Of a stretch of DNA of 64,000 bases, positions 1 to 11,000 are shown in pieces. Below the pieces are notes generated by a model that saw only the letters and a list, made by a program, of their open reading frames with translations, was not told where the DNA came from and did not search any database. Location of the stretch: contig OZ004588.1 in NCBI GenBank assembly GCA_963924555.1, forward strand, positions 4,402,001 to 4,466,000, in the 5' to 3' direction. The translations under genes were made by a program, and so were the position numbers. Numbering within the stretch: the stretch's first letter is position 1; every line of letters starts with the position of its first letter. This DNA comes from Crambe crambe (lineage: Eukaryota; Porifera; Demospongiae; Poecilosclerida; Crambeidae).

Positions 1-12
1 AGAGAGAGAGAG
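1..12. repeat. (AG)n microsatellite end
   Basis: The window opens in a short run of AG dinucleotides whose true length lies outside the window. Confidence 0.8.
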
Positions 13-455
13 CTCACTATAAAACCTTGTAGGTCATATTGAATCTCATGACCATTATCAAGCTTCAAATTCATTTGTCTTCAAATTCACAGTCACAGCC
101 AAAATCCGTAAGATAATTCCAACTGGCAAACCCACACCCTCAGCAAAGGTAGCCCCGCCTAACCTTATCACAGCAAAAAGTTGCAAAGGTAATTTCCATT
201 GGCAAACCCCCACCACCGGCAGAGACATCAAAACTCTTAAAATCTAGCCCATTTCCCCCATCCTCAAGATCAGTCCCTCTATCTAACTCTAAGTCACTGC
301 AAAGTTTGCAACCACCATCCTCAAAACCATTAACACTCCCACCAACCTGCAACATGAATGAATCTTCAGTCCTACCATTCCTATTCAAACAGGTTTTTTG
401 TTTGTTTTTGTTTTTTTGGCCTTTTTTACTATTATCCTTTCTTCCAGCCCATGCA

Positions 456-1213
456 ACGATGATTCTAATGATTTATGGGTTCCTGATTTGAAATTATCTT
501 TTGAGGACAAAGCAATTCTTCAATCTTCCAAGCGGTTGACAGAGAGTATAATCTGTGGAGCACAGACCTTACTGAAAAGGCAGAGTAAAGAAGTTCTAGG
601 ATGGCAGTGTACTCAGTGTGGCAAAGAGAGCGTCTGCACAGCCCACTTCCACCTTTAATCCGAAATATTGCACGTACCCACAAGAAGTCATTGGATTCTG
701 GTATCAAATGTCCACCAAGGGGCCCACTATAACGATAATGTGTCAGTGTATGATAGTGCATCGGCATCTTCGTTATAGTTTTACACCAAAAAGGAAATAT
801 GCTCCTTTATGAAGCCGGACGTGCAGTCTCTTCGATTTGACTTCATGAACATCCAACAACAGACTAACGCTTATGATTGTGGTATTTATGCAATAGCATG
901 TGCTACAGAATTGGCTTTAGGGTTTGATCCAGTTTTGTGCTCATGGGATTGTGAACACATGAGGGAGCACTTGCTAAATTGTTTGGAGAGAGGAAAGATG
1001 GATTGATTTCCGACTGAAATAACTCAAAGGCTCTGTCACTTAGGGATGAGAGTGCGCAAGTCGATTTCTGAACCCATTTTTTGTTTATGCAGAATGCCAA
1101 ATGATAAGACTAAGGCAACGATTGAGTGTACTTCATGTTTACAGTGGTACAATGTAGAGTGTGCGAATCCACTTGAGAAAGAGAACTCGAAGTGGCTCCG
1201 CCCTGATTGTTAG
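456..1213 (+). pseudogene. Ulp1-type cysteine protease / PHD-finger relic
   Basis: Translated pieces in order on the + strand fit a C48 (Ulp1/SENP-like) protease. They are a leading segment with LTESIICGAQTLLKRQ (465-600), a VYDSASASSL strand (about 745-777) and the catalytic end QQQTNAYDCGIYAIACATEL (855-915) with the Gln and Cys of the active site. A Cys-rich PHD-like tail (about 1080-1213, spaced C..C..W..C...W..C) follows. Proteins joining this protease to a C-terminal zinc finger are common as repeated, often transposon-linked, genes in cnidarians, sponges and molluscs. The pieces lie in different frames with interruptions, so the copy is dead. I infer a fossil of a repeated gene or DNA transposon. 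No intact start is visible, and 1-455 holds nothing else I can support. Confidence 0.6.
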
Positions 1214-1284
1214 AACAATAGCCATATACGTACACTTTCATTATCCCATAATGTTTCAATTCCTTATATAATTCACCAGCACTT

Positions 1285-1372
1285 GTAGTGGATACGAGTT
1301 CCATAGTTCCAGTATTTGTATATAGTGGATACGAGTTCCATGGTTCCAGTGGATAGGAGTTCTATGTGTAGC
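1285..1372 (+). repeat. short direct repeats
   Basis: A unit reading about TAGTGGATACGAGTTCCAT is repeated two to three times in tandem with small changes. The flanks 1214-1284 and 1373-1734 show no coding signal. Confidence 0.6.
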
Positions 1373-1734
1373 CATCATTTGTATTACATCATCCGCACGC
1401 AATACATGTATCCGTTCTGCAGTTGGTAAAGGGTCTGGCCATACGAGACTAAAGACCCACCATCCTTTATCAGATTCCCTTCTCAAGAGGAATACAATTA
1501 TAATTAATTTTGCTTGGATAGAAATTACAATCATTCTAGTAGGTATGACATTGAATAATCAGTTTCATTGTAGTTCTAGAGAGTCATCACTGTCACAATC
1601 ATATGATGACATGTTTCCATCTCCTTTTTCATTGTTGAGCAAGTCTTTCACTTCATAGCCTTGCTTCAGCAGCATTTCATTGTTTGACAATAATCACAGC
1701 ACCTCTACTGAAAGAATCAATACGGTCAGATAAA

Positions 1735-2280
1735 CTAGCAATTTTTACTTCCAATAGTTTCATCCTCTAGATTCTTGGCTTCTTCTTTGAGCATACTTAT
1801 CTCTTCAATGGAGTGACAAACTTCCAAGTAGGCATCAAGAATTTGTCGCTTTCTTCCAGTGGACATCATCTTGTATCCAATTGTCCTGTATCCCGAGCCA
1901 AATTCACCAAGTCTTGTCTCAATTGATGACTGATCCAACGCTTCGGGTAGAGTGATAGTATCACTTGTCTCGAGATTATTGGCAGAGTCACATGCATTAG
2001 ATTTTAATGACTTTATCTCTTTTGAGATTTGTGCACAGAGGTTATTGGCTCTTTTCTGGCCATCTACATGGTAAAAAATCAGTAACAAGAGACAAGGAAG
2101 TAAGTGACAAAGTTCAGTGGCTGGGATTATGTGTGTAAAATGGATCTAAGGATAATGGCATGAAAAGAAAACCATTGTAGCACTGCAGAGACACTGTAAT
2201 AACCATTACCAGCATATTTCTTCAAGTTAAGCAGAAATGCCCTTCTGCGTCCATTTCCAAAAGCAGCTGCTCTTTTCCCC
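1735..2280 (-). CDS. unrecognised two-exon coding fragment, possibly transposase C-terminus
   Basis: Two exons read on the minus strand: 2280-2210 and 2063-1735, joined by an intron with GT (2209) and AG (2064) ends and a pyrimidine-rich 3' end. The phase is kept across the junction. The first exon gives a basic stretch (KRAAAFGNGRRRAFLLNLKK). The second gives about 109 residues with helical, charged segments (AQISKEIKSLK, AYLEVCHSIEEISMLKEEAK), then a stop. The style resembles the C-terminal helical part of KDZ-type transposases, but I do not truly recognise it. Upstream exons are not seen because a repeat fragment lies at 2288-2372. It is probably part of the same repeat-derived locus as the protease relic on the other strand. 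Confidence 0.4.
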
Positions 2281-2287
2281 CTAAAAT

Positions 2288-2372
2288 ATTCTGGAGTTAT
2301 GAAAGAAAATATCAAGTACTACTCCAATGGAGCATCCGTGCCATCCCTACTTAGATACTATTCTCGACTGTA
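2288..2372 (+). repeat. J-family element, end fragment
   Basis: This stretch matches the terminal 80 bp of the J elements at 39705-40722, 47166-48098 and 51194-52058. It has TTATGAAAGAAAATA, then CCATCCCTACTTAGA, and a decayed form of the terminal palindrome. Confidence 0.7.
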
Positions 2373-2394
2373 CTGATGAGTTTCCGGGTATGAA

Positions 2395-2961
2395 GTAGGG
2401 TAGGTGTGGGTATTATGAGTCAGTCCCTATTATGGGTTCACCACTTGATAAGAATCTACAAGAGTTGATGCTTTAGATATGAAAACTTAATCATTTTTTT
2501 TGGTCTTTTGATCAAATAAAATCATCCAGAAAATGCCTTATTCATGCATAAACATAATCTTAAATGAGAAGTTTAAAAATGGGTACAATCGTAACCAATC
2601 TGAATAAAAAAAGCGCAGGGAAGCAATGATGCCACAAGATGGAGTAAAAAATGAATTTTAAAGTAATCTAAGGTTATTATTTTTATTTTGTAGAAATCTT
2701 AGCTACATTATCAATTTTTAGAGACAAAAATCAAGCCAGCGACTCATAATTCATACTTATGACTCGTAATACCTTCCTGAGTATGTTATGTAAGATCATA
2801 ACTCCTATCTACAAGATGCAATATTTTTATTACTTTCTCCACACATTAGTTCTACATAATCTATTTTATATCTGGAGCAATTTTCAGGATTCTAAGATAG
2901 TCCATTTCCAAGAAAAGAGCAACAATACTTAGCTGACTCATAATACCCACACCTACCCTAC
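2395..2961. mobile_element. element G: 567-bp non-autonomous element with perfect 29-bp inverted ends
   Basis: Positions 2395-2423 (starting GTAGGGTAGGTGTGGG) are the exact reverse complement of 2933-2961. The interior is AT-rich, has no coding capacity and repeats the GACTCATAAT motif near 2740-2775. I see no clear target duplication. It looks like a MITE of unknown superfamily. Confidence 0.65.
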
Positions 2962-4407
2962 GCATGCGTAATGACCTTTGGCCTGGCCGGCCCTCCCCAA
3001 TGGGCGGGGCTATTCTCCGATGAGTGGGTGTGTTAGCTTGCGTAGTAAACACAGCTAGAAGACTGTAGGTGATTTCACTACTGGATCACTAGGCTACCGT
3101 TGTAAATACGAACATCGTTGAAAGTAAGTTATAGCTAGCTGGCTAGTCTGTCTCGACTCTGGGTGTAGGAAAAAATATTTAGTGTAGCTAGTGCATTTAG
3201 ATAGCTAAAGAAGCTAACAGACTCTGTGTATACATGTTAAAATAGCTAGCCATAAATACTGGATTTATTATAATTCTGATCAATACACACACTGAAAATC
3301 ATAACTAATGATATCCCAGATCTTACTGCACATTAGCTACTAGTCTAACAGCTAGCTATACTTGACAGGCTATGTAATTTTTAATCGGCATTGTTATAGA
3401 TATCTTAGCAGTTAATAATAATTAGCTACTATAGCTAACTACACGATGATACTTCATGTACCTCTTTTTATAGTGAAGTGGAAGTTGGTGTATTGGATAT
3501 CTCTCACCCTAATTATTAAAATCGAAGATGCTACAAGTAACTTCAATCCAAGATATCCAGAAAGTTACAAAATAGGTAAAGATGTGGTTACAGCTTAATA
3601 TAACCTACAGATATTAAACCTTAAAATAGAGTTAGGCAATTTCAACACAGATCTAGAAAACTTGTACTTCAAAACTCTTGATGCTGCAGGTCCCAGTTCT
3701 TCCAATAATGCTTATTCCAAATTGTTTCTGCTTGGTGTAGATAAAACCATACTGGTGGGGTAATTTCTATTTGCTTGCACATTCCTGGAATTGTATTATA
3801 CTTAACTAACTTCATCCATTACTTTTAACAAGGAGAACTCAATATGAAATGCATACATCTAGTTCAAAGTGATTGTAGAGATAACTAATTATAGTTGAAG
3901 TAGTTATTTTGAGAAGAAACCATGGTTACAAATCGATATGAAAGTGTTTCTCCCTGAACCAGCTGATAAATCCACTGTTGCAGCAGAGCAGAAAGGGAAT
4001 TACCACCATTGGAATTGCCCCACCCTACCTTGTCTGATAAGCCAAAGCCTAATTTAAGTCCCTAATCTGTGGGAATGAGGCTACCACTTAGTCTGGTGTA
4101 GCCAGCCATTCATGAGGGTAAATTATCTTCTGCACTGTTTCACTTCAAACCACTTATGGTAGAGATGAGACCTACTGTAACTGTCTGGAAGTTGTCAGAT
4201 TATTTGGTATGGTAGAGATATAGCACCACTACAAAATGATGAATACTAATTGAACATCCACAAGAGCAAGAAAAGCAAGGCCAGATCCCTGTGCAGAACA
4301 TTGATTAGGATTAATTTCTGAGTTTCAATGTCCAGTCAATCTAAGGCATAGCCACTGCCTAACCACAATCAGTATCTAGCCTTTCTTTTCAGCCTCTTTT
4401 TTTTTTC

Positions 4408-4439
<32 letters not shown>

Positions 4440-5057
4440 GGGTGAAGGAAGAAGAGTGCCTGGTAACAACTGCTTGCACATGTACCAAATTATATAAAAA
4501 TGCGCATGCAACAACAAGTTTTGACAAGAAGAGCTAAGTGCAGTCTCATGCATGATGAATTTCTTAGAGCATCAGAAGTAACAAGGGCTTCAGGGGCACA
4601 GAAGAAAAGGCTATCTGATCTAAGACTGGCAGATGTAGCGAGGCATCATTGGTCGATCATCAGAGCAACGAGTGCATGGGACTTTGAGTGCCCAAGCCAC
4701 TTGCTGAGAAGATATAGTCAGTCCTCCTGCAAGTTCCTAGCCCAGGCTCCTGGTAAAAAGGATGGATAAACACCATATGGAAGTGTTATGCACACGTGGC
4801 TGCAAAATCATTAGTTGTGCTCAAACTAAAGTTATAACTGTGTGTAATTGTCGAGGGTTAGCATTAGCTTAAAGTGCTTTTGTGTCCTTCCAGTGTTAGT
4901 TGGAACTTATAATTGTGATATCAATAGAGTCTACACAATAAACCAAAGGACAAGTCGAGATTTCTACATGTGATCGGTAGTTGAGGGTAGTTAATGTACA
5001 CCACATAACCTGGTGGGATAGTTTACAGATTTAACCATTTGGAATTATTTTGTGTAG
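2962..5057. other. upstream region of the semaphorin gene
   Basis: No convincing coding exon is visible. A GC-richer patch at 2965-3045 contains a CCAAT and a GGGCGGGGC box. It is followed at 3122 by a good splice donor (GAAA|GTAAGT), so a non-coding first exon near 3040-3122 is possible but unproven. An open stretch at 4500-4769 has no recognisable domain. The missing signal-peptide exon of the semaphorin should lie somewhere here. Confidence 0.3.
4398..4439 (+). repeat. poly-T / poly-G tract
   Basis: A T-rich run is followed directly by about 20 consecutive G. It could form a G-quadruplex on the + strand and is prone to length error. Confidence 0.85.
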
Positions 5058-8000
5058 GTGAACTAGGAAGGAATTCAAAAACTTTCCCAGAGAGTGATGG
5101 AAACACAGGACGCTGCCCTCTTCCCACACGTCTTATTGGGAAATTTAACTTTTTAACAACTCCTAATTTAGGAAATTTCATCATTGGATCTGCGTAAGAA
5201 TAGTCTTTTATAAATATCAGACAGTCCATTATCACAGTGGTTGGAACCTGATCACTGTTTTATTTTTACAGGGATGTACTGTACATGCTTAACGAATCCT
5301 CACTGGAGTGCCAGTCACACTACTTTTGGCCAACTAATGAAAATTTTACAAGATGTCTTGGTGGTGAGGTAATATGTTATTATGTTACATCAAATCTCTA
5401 TTGTGGCAATGGCACATTTCGATATTGTACTGATCGTCCACGTTAGTATTTTAAGTGACACTTCTGCCACTTTTTTTCCCCTAGGACAATGGATGTCGGA
5501 ACTACCTCAGGGTTTATCAGACATTACCATCCGAGAATAGAAGACTATTCCTTTGTGGAACACAATCTGGTATTTCTCCCCAATGTCGAATCCTTGAGGT
5601 ATGTACACCCTGTACCCACAATATTAGCTATGCACCCTGCATCTTAAAGTTGGGAAGGACCTTGAGGAAATAGAAAGCACATTATTCCAATGCTGAAGCA
5701 GTTTATAGTTATTGAGTCTAATTCTTGCTGGGTTTGTCCAACAAAGAATAATCTAGATACCGTACAGCAGGTTTTTTTCGGAGATAAAATATTTCGTTAA
5801 TCATCAAAGGACAATACAGATGAAAAAGTACGGTAGTCTTTTATTCGGTACGGTATGGTTATTTCAGCGCATGTGCAACAATATCTACGGACTTGGCTTC
5901 ACAGCTGCTGAATCTTCATTTTCACCTGCTTGCATATAGCAATCGTGGCGACTTCTTAATTGATGGAATCTAGCTAGTTAAGTAGCTAGCTAAGAAGAAA
6001 GTGGACCAGGAACGGTGGCTTTATTTGGAAAAAAAATTCAATAGAAAAATTTTCGATAGATAGACTGATTACTGAAATTACCGAATTTTTATACCCACCG
6101 AAATTATTCTCCTGTACGGTAATACTGCTGATCACTGATAGAAGGCCTTGCTACAAAGAGCGATGAGAATTAAGAAGATGAGATAGTGTCTGTTTGGTAC
6201 AGAGAGATCTATTAAACTGCTATGGAAGAGAACCTCACTACAACCAGTGCCTATGGTGGTCTTTGAAAGTCAGAAAAAGTTACAAGAAAAATCACAAATC
6301 CCCTCAATGTGAAATTTTAATAAAACACTAGCTGTTTCCACATCATGATGCTACAGGTCCTCCACCCCAGGTATCTTTGCAACCACTTATCAAGTCAGTA
6401 AAAATTAATACCATATGCTCTTACAATTATAACTGCTCCAATAACTAGTAGCCATCTGATATGAACATACTGGTGGCAGCAAAAGCTGCTCTCAATGCAT
6501 GTAGTACCATGCATAAACATCACCAGCAAAATGGTAACTGGATTCTAATTGAGCAGAATACAGTACATACTCACCAGCTACATTTTTTTTTTCATTTCAT
6601 GGAAATGTTTGTCCCTTACTTCCTGGTCTTTTTTCTCTCATTATGGTATGTGTATGCATAAATGCAAGAGTCCATTCTTCTATGTGTATCCAGGGACACA
6701 AGTTTCTTGAGATGTATAGTTCTCCAATGGCATAGCCCAATGATTATCAGCGAGTTGAAATAAAGTGTTGAGCTATACTTGGAGGTCAATGATGAAATAG
6801 AGTCTACCAGTAGATGGATTGGTGAATCTAAAATCCCCGCGTTGACAGAGTAGTCTATGATCTAGCATGCACATGGTACCTAGTACTACTAGAGCTAGAG
6901 CTTAGCTAGCCGAGTAATATTATAATTTCCAATAATTAGATATCAAATACATGCGCATGCATAAGCTTATTATCGAAAAAATGGCTTCCAATAATTAAGT
7001 TAGTCAAGTACTGTCTTCTGTAGTGTCTCCTTTTACATTGGTTCTTTCGAGGATTTACGAGTACAAAAGATCATAGCTGATAGAATTTGGAGTGGGTTTA
7101 TCAAGAAATCATAGCTGTAGCTTGAGTGGTTCGAGAGATATGGTTGTCTAAGAAGAAGAATAATAATAGAGAAGCGATTTACCTGCTTGCCATATTTCTG
7201 AAACAGTAAGCTCCTGGTCCTGAAACTTGGTCTGCACTTTGTAGTGGGCTCTAGTAGGCTGGATAATCATTCACAGTAGCTTTTGTTAAGACTTTCTAAG
7301 TGGGAGAACTCAGAATTTCACTTTTCTATTGGTCTATATGTGGCGGCGCGTGCAGGCATCCGGGTTATCCCTACATCTGATAAAAGTTGGTATGAAGTGA
7401 TTGTATAAATCATTCTTAGATTTCAAATCGTGGTTTTGTACCCGATTCAGCTACCACTCCTGTCAATATTACCAGCAGTATTATATCTGATTTTCCCGGA
7501 TGGAATGGAATTGGAGAATTTAGGTTGGATGGTACTAATCCGTCTAATGGTACGCAAGTTTCATCAGAATTATGTGCCAGTTTGTTTATGTATCTTTTCC
7601 TGTGCATCAGATATCACTTACTTCTCAGCTGGTGTGTATGACTTTGATCGCTCCAGGACGAGCTTTGGTAGAAACTTTAATATTTCATTTCATGACATCG
7701 TTTATAATAATCACACTTTGTCTACAATGGAACGTTTGACTGTAAAAAATGACCATAACTGGCTTCAAAGTAAGTAACAATTGTTTACAGATGAGATACT
7801 GATTATAGTAATTTGGTGATTCTCATAGTAAATAGTTATTGTCTAGGGATGGCTGTGAGTAAAATTTAAAAAAAATCATCTACAGTTACCCTTATCTCTC
7901 CTAATTCAGTAACCACACCCATACCTGACTGCTTATCCCCACCTCACTCCCCATGAGAGAGGCTGAATAATTACACAGGCCAGGAAATATATTGGCTATG

Positions 8001-11000
8001 CGCATATCACTCAAGAGGCAAAGGGAATGAAGTAGGAATTTGGTGTGATTATTGATTTAGGAGAAAAATACAGCAAGTGGTTTTGCAAACCAACCCATTC
8101 TGCTGAATGAGCATAGTTATCATTGCTGCTACTCTTATTCTGATACGCTTATACGTATGTCTGTCAAGGTTCAAAGCATGTCGACTCATTGCATATGGCA
8201 GCAAGGCTGTGGTAAGGATGAACATATGTAAGCCTAGCTAACCCAGTAAAGATACAAATAAGGAAAGCACCAGAGACGGTAGTAAGCCTAGGCTGGCAAT
8301 GAGAGAAACAACCAGACTACACAGGAAAAGCCTCACTATAGAAGAAGAAAGGAACAGCTTAGCTAGAAGAAACCAGACCAATAGCATGCAATTTAAAATG
8401 TGGAAATACAATTGTCACAGGTCATCTGCAGGTGCAAAATAATATAATTATACAAAGTAGAAAATTAATACGACTAGCTAAATGAGGTAATGTAACATAA
8501 TATTAATGATCTTACAGGCACTCTAGAGCTTTAATCAGTACTTCATTGTACTACAATAGTTCTCAGCCAATGCTAAGAAATTAGATAGCTAGCAGGACGT
8601 CATTTTCTCTAGCTATGTAGCTACGTAGATTGACAGTGCATGTTTGATCGTAGCAATTCCTTAATTAAGGACAGAATTAACATCTTCAGTGTGCTAGGAC
8701 TCAGGTATGAGTAAAATAGTGTCCTTTCATGGTCATTTCTAAATCACCATTTTCATCTGGTCATTCGTCATCATCATTTTTCACAAATTTATTTCAGAGA
8801 TGTTCATTAAATGCTATAACTATTTTTTATACCACGCTATTCGAAAAAAATAGCTACGCTATAATCCTTTATTGACATATTCAAAAATAGCACATCATTT
8901 TCCGATCTGCTAGCTTTCAACCTAACATGGCAGACATTTTTGCAATGCAATCATGCTCTGCATCCCTTGGACTTTGATTTCGTTTAATCATCATTCCTGT
9001 GGTATCAATTGATTAGTCAAAGAGGAGCTAGTTTGCTTTCTCTCTTGAGGCTGGACTCTCTATGTTCGGAGTGTTGTGAGTGATTTTGCTAAAACGCTAG
9101 GCACTGGGACTTACAAAAGTAAAAGCCCTATTATAAAACATTCTGGATCCGGGAGATCCATAAACACCATTTTGATCCGTCTAGCTTTTAAGCTACATTA
9201 TGTATAATGGATTTTAACATTATTTTGGTTCTGCACTTGGACAGGCACATATTTAGCAACTGCACACCAAAAATCGGTATCAGCTACACTGTTCTAGACT
9301 GTTAGTGCTAGCTATGAAAAATTTATAAACAATATGGTATACCTTATTCAGCTATCGAGACTAATTCACTTATCCAGCACCCTGGAAAAAAGTTTTGATA
9401 AGGTGTCCAGATGAGGTTTGATTGTGCAATGATTTGGCTCAAAGTTTCTTCCAGATAAAGTTATGCAAAAATCTGGCTATATTATGTGCTGCAGCATAAG
9501 CATAAAATTCTAGCCATATGGTATAGTGTTGGCATTCAAATGGTAGTATCAAAATCAAGAATCAGATACCCTAGCATCTTCAGGGCCTTTTTATATTTAA
9601 TTCCTGTCTAAAGAATTTCAAATTTCATTAAAACTTGGTATACAGGTCCTTCAGTGGTTGTGGATTACTATAGAGGAGATTATGGTACAAACTTCCAACT
9701 CTACTTCGTGTTTTTAAGAGAAAGATTTGTTGGACCAGTTGAGGTTATTATCAATTTTAAGAACAGAATAGGGTTTTATATGCATCTATTTTCTACGCTA
9801 AGTCTTATTTTTGGTAATTATAATGGGGTGGAAAAAAGGCATTCTCACATTTATATCCCATGTGTGCATGTATGAACATGGTGGTTGGATATGAGAACAT
9901 TTTAGAACCACTTAATTCCATGTATGTGAGGTATATATTGAGGGGCTACTCAATTAGCCTTGACAAGATCATTTATGTGTTCTTATAAGCCAAACCCACT
10001 ACAATACATTCCCCCCATAAACCAGTCGTTGTATAATCTCACAGTTATGTTTCATTATGTGTGTTGGCAATAGTAATCAGTAAGCATTAGTGAAGTCACT
10101 TAATGTTAGTGAAAGGATGTAATTACACTTGTCTAGTCATGGTATGGCTTATAAAAATAAATCACTTATAACGCTCCTTAGCAGTCCACAGACTCATGTA
10201 ATAGAATACGAAGATATAATCGATGTTATATTGATTTTTCTAGAATCTCTACAGTCGTGTTGTGAGACTCTGCAGGGTTAGTGTATATTATTCAAAGTTT
10301 TTAGTATAGTGAAAACTAGGATTCGATGAGCGATAATAAAGATAATAATTATAGATGATATGTAGATGTTCCTATATATTTTTGTCGGAGATAATTATAC
10401 ACACAATGATAACTATTATGATTGCTATTATTCAGAACGATCCAGGAGTGAATGGTGTATTTAGTACATTCATTAAATCAAGAATTTATTGCACTCGTCG
10501 GACAGAAATCACTCGAGAATTTCGAGGATCTCTAGATTATGAATACAATGAAATCAGTAAGTAAAATATGCTGCTATTAGTTTTATCTTCTTCCATTCTA
10601 CCAGTAGTTTTGCACATGATTGTAATTTCATTTTCATATAACTCTCTGATAACCTGCCATAGGAGTATTAAATAGTAATACAAATACCCTGTTTTAATGT
10701 GGATGCATCCTATGCAGCAAGCATGGTCTTCAATAATAATGGACGTATTAATGAAGATTCTGACTGGGTGAAAATGATGTATGGAGCATTCAGTGGTCCA
10801 CGGTGAGTAATTGATGAACTTCATAATTATGCAAACTGCTCGATAATTCTGCGTAAATTAACTAATTAGCTGCATTTTTATATGTATTCTACTACATTTC
10901 TCAAGTGCCCCAAAATTGGTAATGTGTGTCCCTAGTTGGTTGACTACCATGATCTAAAAATATCAAGAAGTGTGCTTAGTATCTGGAACTATTTCCTGTG

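Noticed and set aside
140-388. Open frame on the minus strand with Gly/Asp-rich sequence
   Set aside because: No domain, no splice context, and it lies beside the degraded protease relic; probably chance.
4500-4769. 89-residue frame upstream of the semaphorin
   Set aside because: No signal peptide or domain, and no donor that would join in phase to exon 5058-5193.
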